In this document: positions 62,253 through 64,000 of the stretch, in pieces
Position numbering within the stretch: the first letter of the stretch is position 1
How the letters are laid out: each line of letters begins with the position of its first letter
Assembly: GCA_049276455.1 (NCBI GenBank)
Contig: JBASWL010000208.1
Span: forward strand, 1 to 64,000
Reading direction: 5' to 3'
DNA: 64,000 bases
Source of the DNA: Georgfuchsia sp049276455
GTDB lineage: Bacteria; Pseudomonadota; Gammaproteobacteria; Burkholderiales; Rhodocyclaceae
Position numbers and translations under genes: made by a program
The notes under the pieces: generated by a model
What the model was told of the DNA's origin: nothing
Databases searched by the model: none
Seen by the model: the letters and a program-made list of their open reading frames with translations, nothing else

Positions 62253-64000
62253 ATGACCCAATCGATTTTTGATTCGTTCCAGTCATTTTCCCTGCAATCA
62301 GGCGCTACCGGATATCTGTATTCGCTGCCTGCGCTGGAGAAAGCCGGCCTTGGCAAAATTTCCCGGCTACCTATATCGATCCGGCTGGTGCTCGAATCAG
62401 TGCTGCGCAACTGCGATGGCCGCAAGATTACCGAACGGCATATCCGGAAATTGGCGGCGTGGCAACCCAATGCGCCAAACAATGCGCCGCGCACCGAGGA
62501 GATTCCCTTTGTCGTTGCGCGCATCCTGCTGCAGGATTTCACCGGTGTGCCATTGCTGTGCGATCTTGCGGCGATGCGGAGTGTGGCGCAGAAACTCGAC
62601 AAGAAACCGAAGATAATTGAACCCCTGGTGCCGGTTGATCTGGTCGTTGATCATTCGGTGCAGGTCGATTATTTCCGCCAGCAGGATGCACTCGATCTGA
62701 ACATGAAGCTGGAATTCCAGCGCAATCGTGAGCGCTACCAGTTCATGAAGTGGGGCATGCAGGCCTTTGACACTTTCCGCGTTGTGCCGCCCGGCGTCGG
62801 CATCGTGCATCAGGTCAATCTTGAATACCTGGCACGTGGTGTTCATCGCAAGCAGATTGACGGCAAGACGATGTATTACCCCGATACGCTGGTCGGTACC
62901 GATTCGCACACCACCATGATTAACAGCATCGGCGTGGTCGGCTGGGGCGTCGGCGGCATCGAGGCTGAGGCGGGTATGCTCGGCCAGCCAGTGTATTTCC
63001 TGACCCCGGATGTGGTCGGCTTCGAGTTGACAGGGAAATTGCGCGAGGGCTGCACAGCGACCGATCTGGTGCTCACCGTCACCGAGGCTTTGCGCCATGA
63101 AAAAGTGGTGGGCAAGTTTGTCGAGTTCTTCGGCGAGGGCGTTGAGGCGCTGACGCTTGCAGATCGTGCCACCATCGCGAATATGGCACCGGAATACGGT
63201 GCGACGATGGGTTTCTTCCCGGTTGACGACGCTACGATCAGTTACTTCCACGGCACCGGCCGTACAGCTGAGGAAATCGATGCCTTCCAGTCCTATTTCA
63301 AGGCGCAGGGACTTTATGGCGTGCCAAAGGCTGGGCAGATCGATTACAGCCAGGTGGTGACGCTCGATCTGACCAGTGTAACACCTTCGCTGGCGGGGCC
63401 TAAACGGCCGCAGGATCGCATCGAAATCGGCAAGGTCAAGGCTAATTTTATCGATCTGTTCAGCAAGCCGGCCGCTGAGAATGGCTTTTCCAAACTGCCG
63501 GCCGAGCTAAACTCAACCTATATCAACAGTGACGGTGTCACGGTAAAAAATGGTGACATCCTGATCGCCGCGATCACTTCCTGCACCAACACCAGCAACC
63601 CGGGTGTGTTGCTGGCAGCGGGCCTGCTGGCGAAGAAGGCGGTCGAGCGCGGTTTGAAGATAGCTCCCCACATCAAGACCTCGCTGGCGCCGGGGTCGCG
63701 TGTGGTGACCAATTACCTGAAAAAGGCCGGACTGCTGTCCTATCTGGAAACCCTCGGATTTCCGGTGACGGCTTATGGCTGCACTACTTGCATCGGTAAT
63801 GCCGGTGACTTGGCGCCGGCGTTGAATCAGGTCATTCAAGACAAGCAACTGGTCTGCGCCGCCGTGCTCTCGGGCAACCGCAATTTCGAAGCGCGCATTC
63901 ATCCCAATATCAAGGCCAACTACCTCGCCAGCCCGCCGCTGGTGGTGGCATACGCGATTGCAGGTTCGATACAAAAGGATTTGATGGCTGAACCGCTGGG
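62253..64000 (+). CDS. acnA: Aconitate hydratase AcnA, 5' part
   Basis: The first 582 residues of an aconitase of about 890; the gene runs off the right edge. Present are DTLVGTDSHTTMINSIGVVGWG and GGIEAEAGMLGQP, and the iron-sulfur cysteines in AITSCTNTSNP and GCTTCIGN. ATG 62253 was chosen with AGAGG upstream; an ATG at 62248 is closed at once. The gap to fumC contains a small direct repeat CACCTAAACATCA (two copies, 62214-62239). Confidence 0.96.
   Translation, partial: MTQSIFDSFQSFSLQSGATGYLYSLPALEKAGLGKISRLPISIRLVLESVLRNCDGRKITERHIRKLAAWQPNAPNNAPRTEEIPFVVARILLQDFTGVPLLCDLAAMRSVAQKLDKKPKIIEPLVPVDLVVDHSVQVDYFRQQDALDLNMKLEFQRNRERYQFMKWGMQAFDTFRVVPPGVGIVHQVNLEYLARGVHRKQIDGKTMYYPDTLVGTDSHTTMINSIGVVGWGVGGIEAEAGMLGQPVYFLTPDVVGFELTGKLREGCTATDLVLTVTEALRHEKVVGKFVEFFGEGVEALTLADRATIANMAPEYGATMGFFPVDDATISYFHGTGRTAEEIDAFQSYFKAQGLYGVPKAGQIDYSQVVTLDLTSVTPSLAGPKRPQDRIEIGKVKANFIDLFSKPAAENGFSKLPAELNSTYINSDGVTVKNGDILIAAITSCTNTSNPGVLLAAGLLAKKAVERGLKIAPHIKTSLAPGSRVVTNYLKKAGLLSYLETLGFPVTAYGCTTCIGNAGDLAPALNQVIQDKQLVCAAVLSGNRNFEARIHPNIKANYLASPPLVVAYAIAGSIQKDLMAEPL

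Overview
The window is a chromosomal segment of a Gram-negative betaproteobacterium. The evidence is gene order: smg-dprA-LysM / def-fmt, rsmB-DUF4390-ntrY-ntrX, miaB-phoH-ybeY-corC-lnt, and rsmI-like-maf / yceD-rpmF-plsX-fabHDG-acpP-fabF. Genus cannot be fixed by eye. Most of the window is dense housekeeping DNA with short gaps and 4-bp stop/start overlaps. Two stretches, about 20.5-27.1 kb and 46.6-58.7 kb, are accessory patchworks.

Layout. 0-14 kb: a partial COG1565 methyltransferase, smg, dprA and a LysM protein, divergent from def-fmt-htpX-rsmB-DUF4390-ntrYX-hemE and then priA, with an AT-rich non-coding patch carrying DnaA-box matches before priA. 14-20.5 kb, leftward: thrH-purU-miaB-phoH-ybeY-corC-lnt. 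20.6-24 kb: a c-di-GMP module (triple-PAS HD-GYP protein, two tiny membrane proteins, PAS-GGDEF cyclase). 24-27 kb: a scar made of a copy of the uup 3' end, an IS1182-type transposase remnant and a copy of the thrH 5' end. A perfect FNR-type box and -10 element follow, then an octaheme hydroxylamine-oxidoreductase-like cytochrome and a TPR protein. 27-39 kb: uup, ybiT, a DUF481 protein, an NPPY methyltransferase, gshA, a PTS EIIA, qmcA-nfeD, a DRE-TIM aldolase and an RsmI-like methylase. 39-46.6 kb: maf and the fatty-acid synthesis cluster.

46.6-58.7 kb holds a lysA-like / murE / dapL cassette, then long repeats in inverted orientation around two unknown AT-rich genes, a duplicated prmB 3' end, an acyl-CoA ligase, and the resident prmB-dapE-pilU. 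The resident dapC survives only as an N-terminal stub next to pilU. Read together, the cell has lost its succinylase-type DAP aminotransferase at the usual place and gained DapL, which makes LL-DAP directly, together with a MurE and a DAP decarboxylase. 58.7-64 kb: an EamA transporter, a small membrane protein, fumC and the start of acnA.

The two most notable signals are (1) an anaerobically controlled HAO-like cytochrome at a locus that looks like a decayed tandem duplication, and (2) apparent replacement of a lysine/peptidoglycan precursor step. Both patchworks share one oddity: a slightly diverged copy of the 3' end of the neighbouring resident gene (uup, prmB) on the far side of the cargo.
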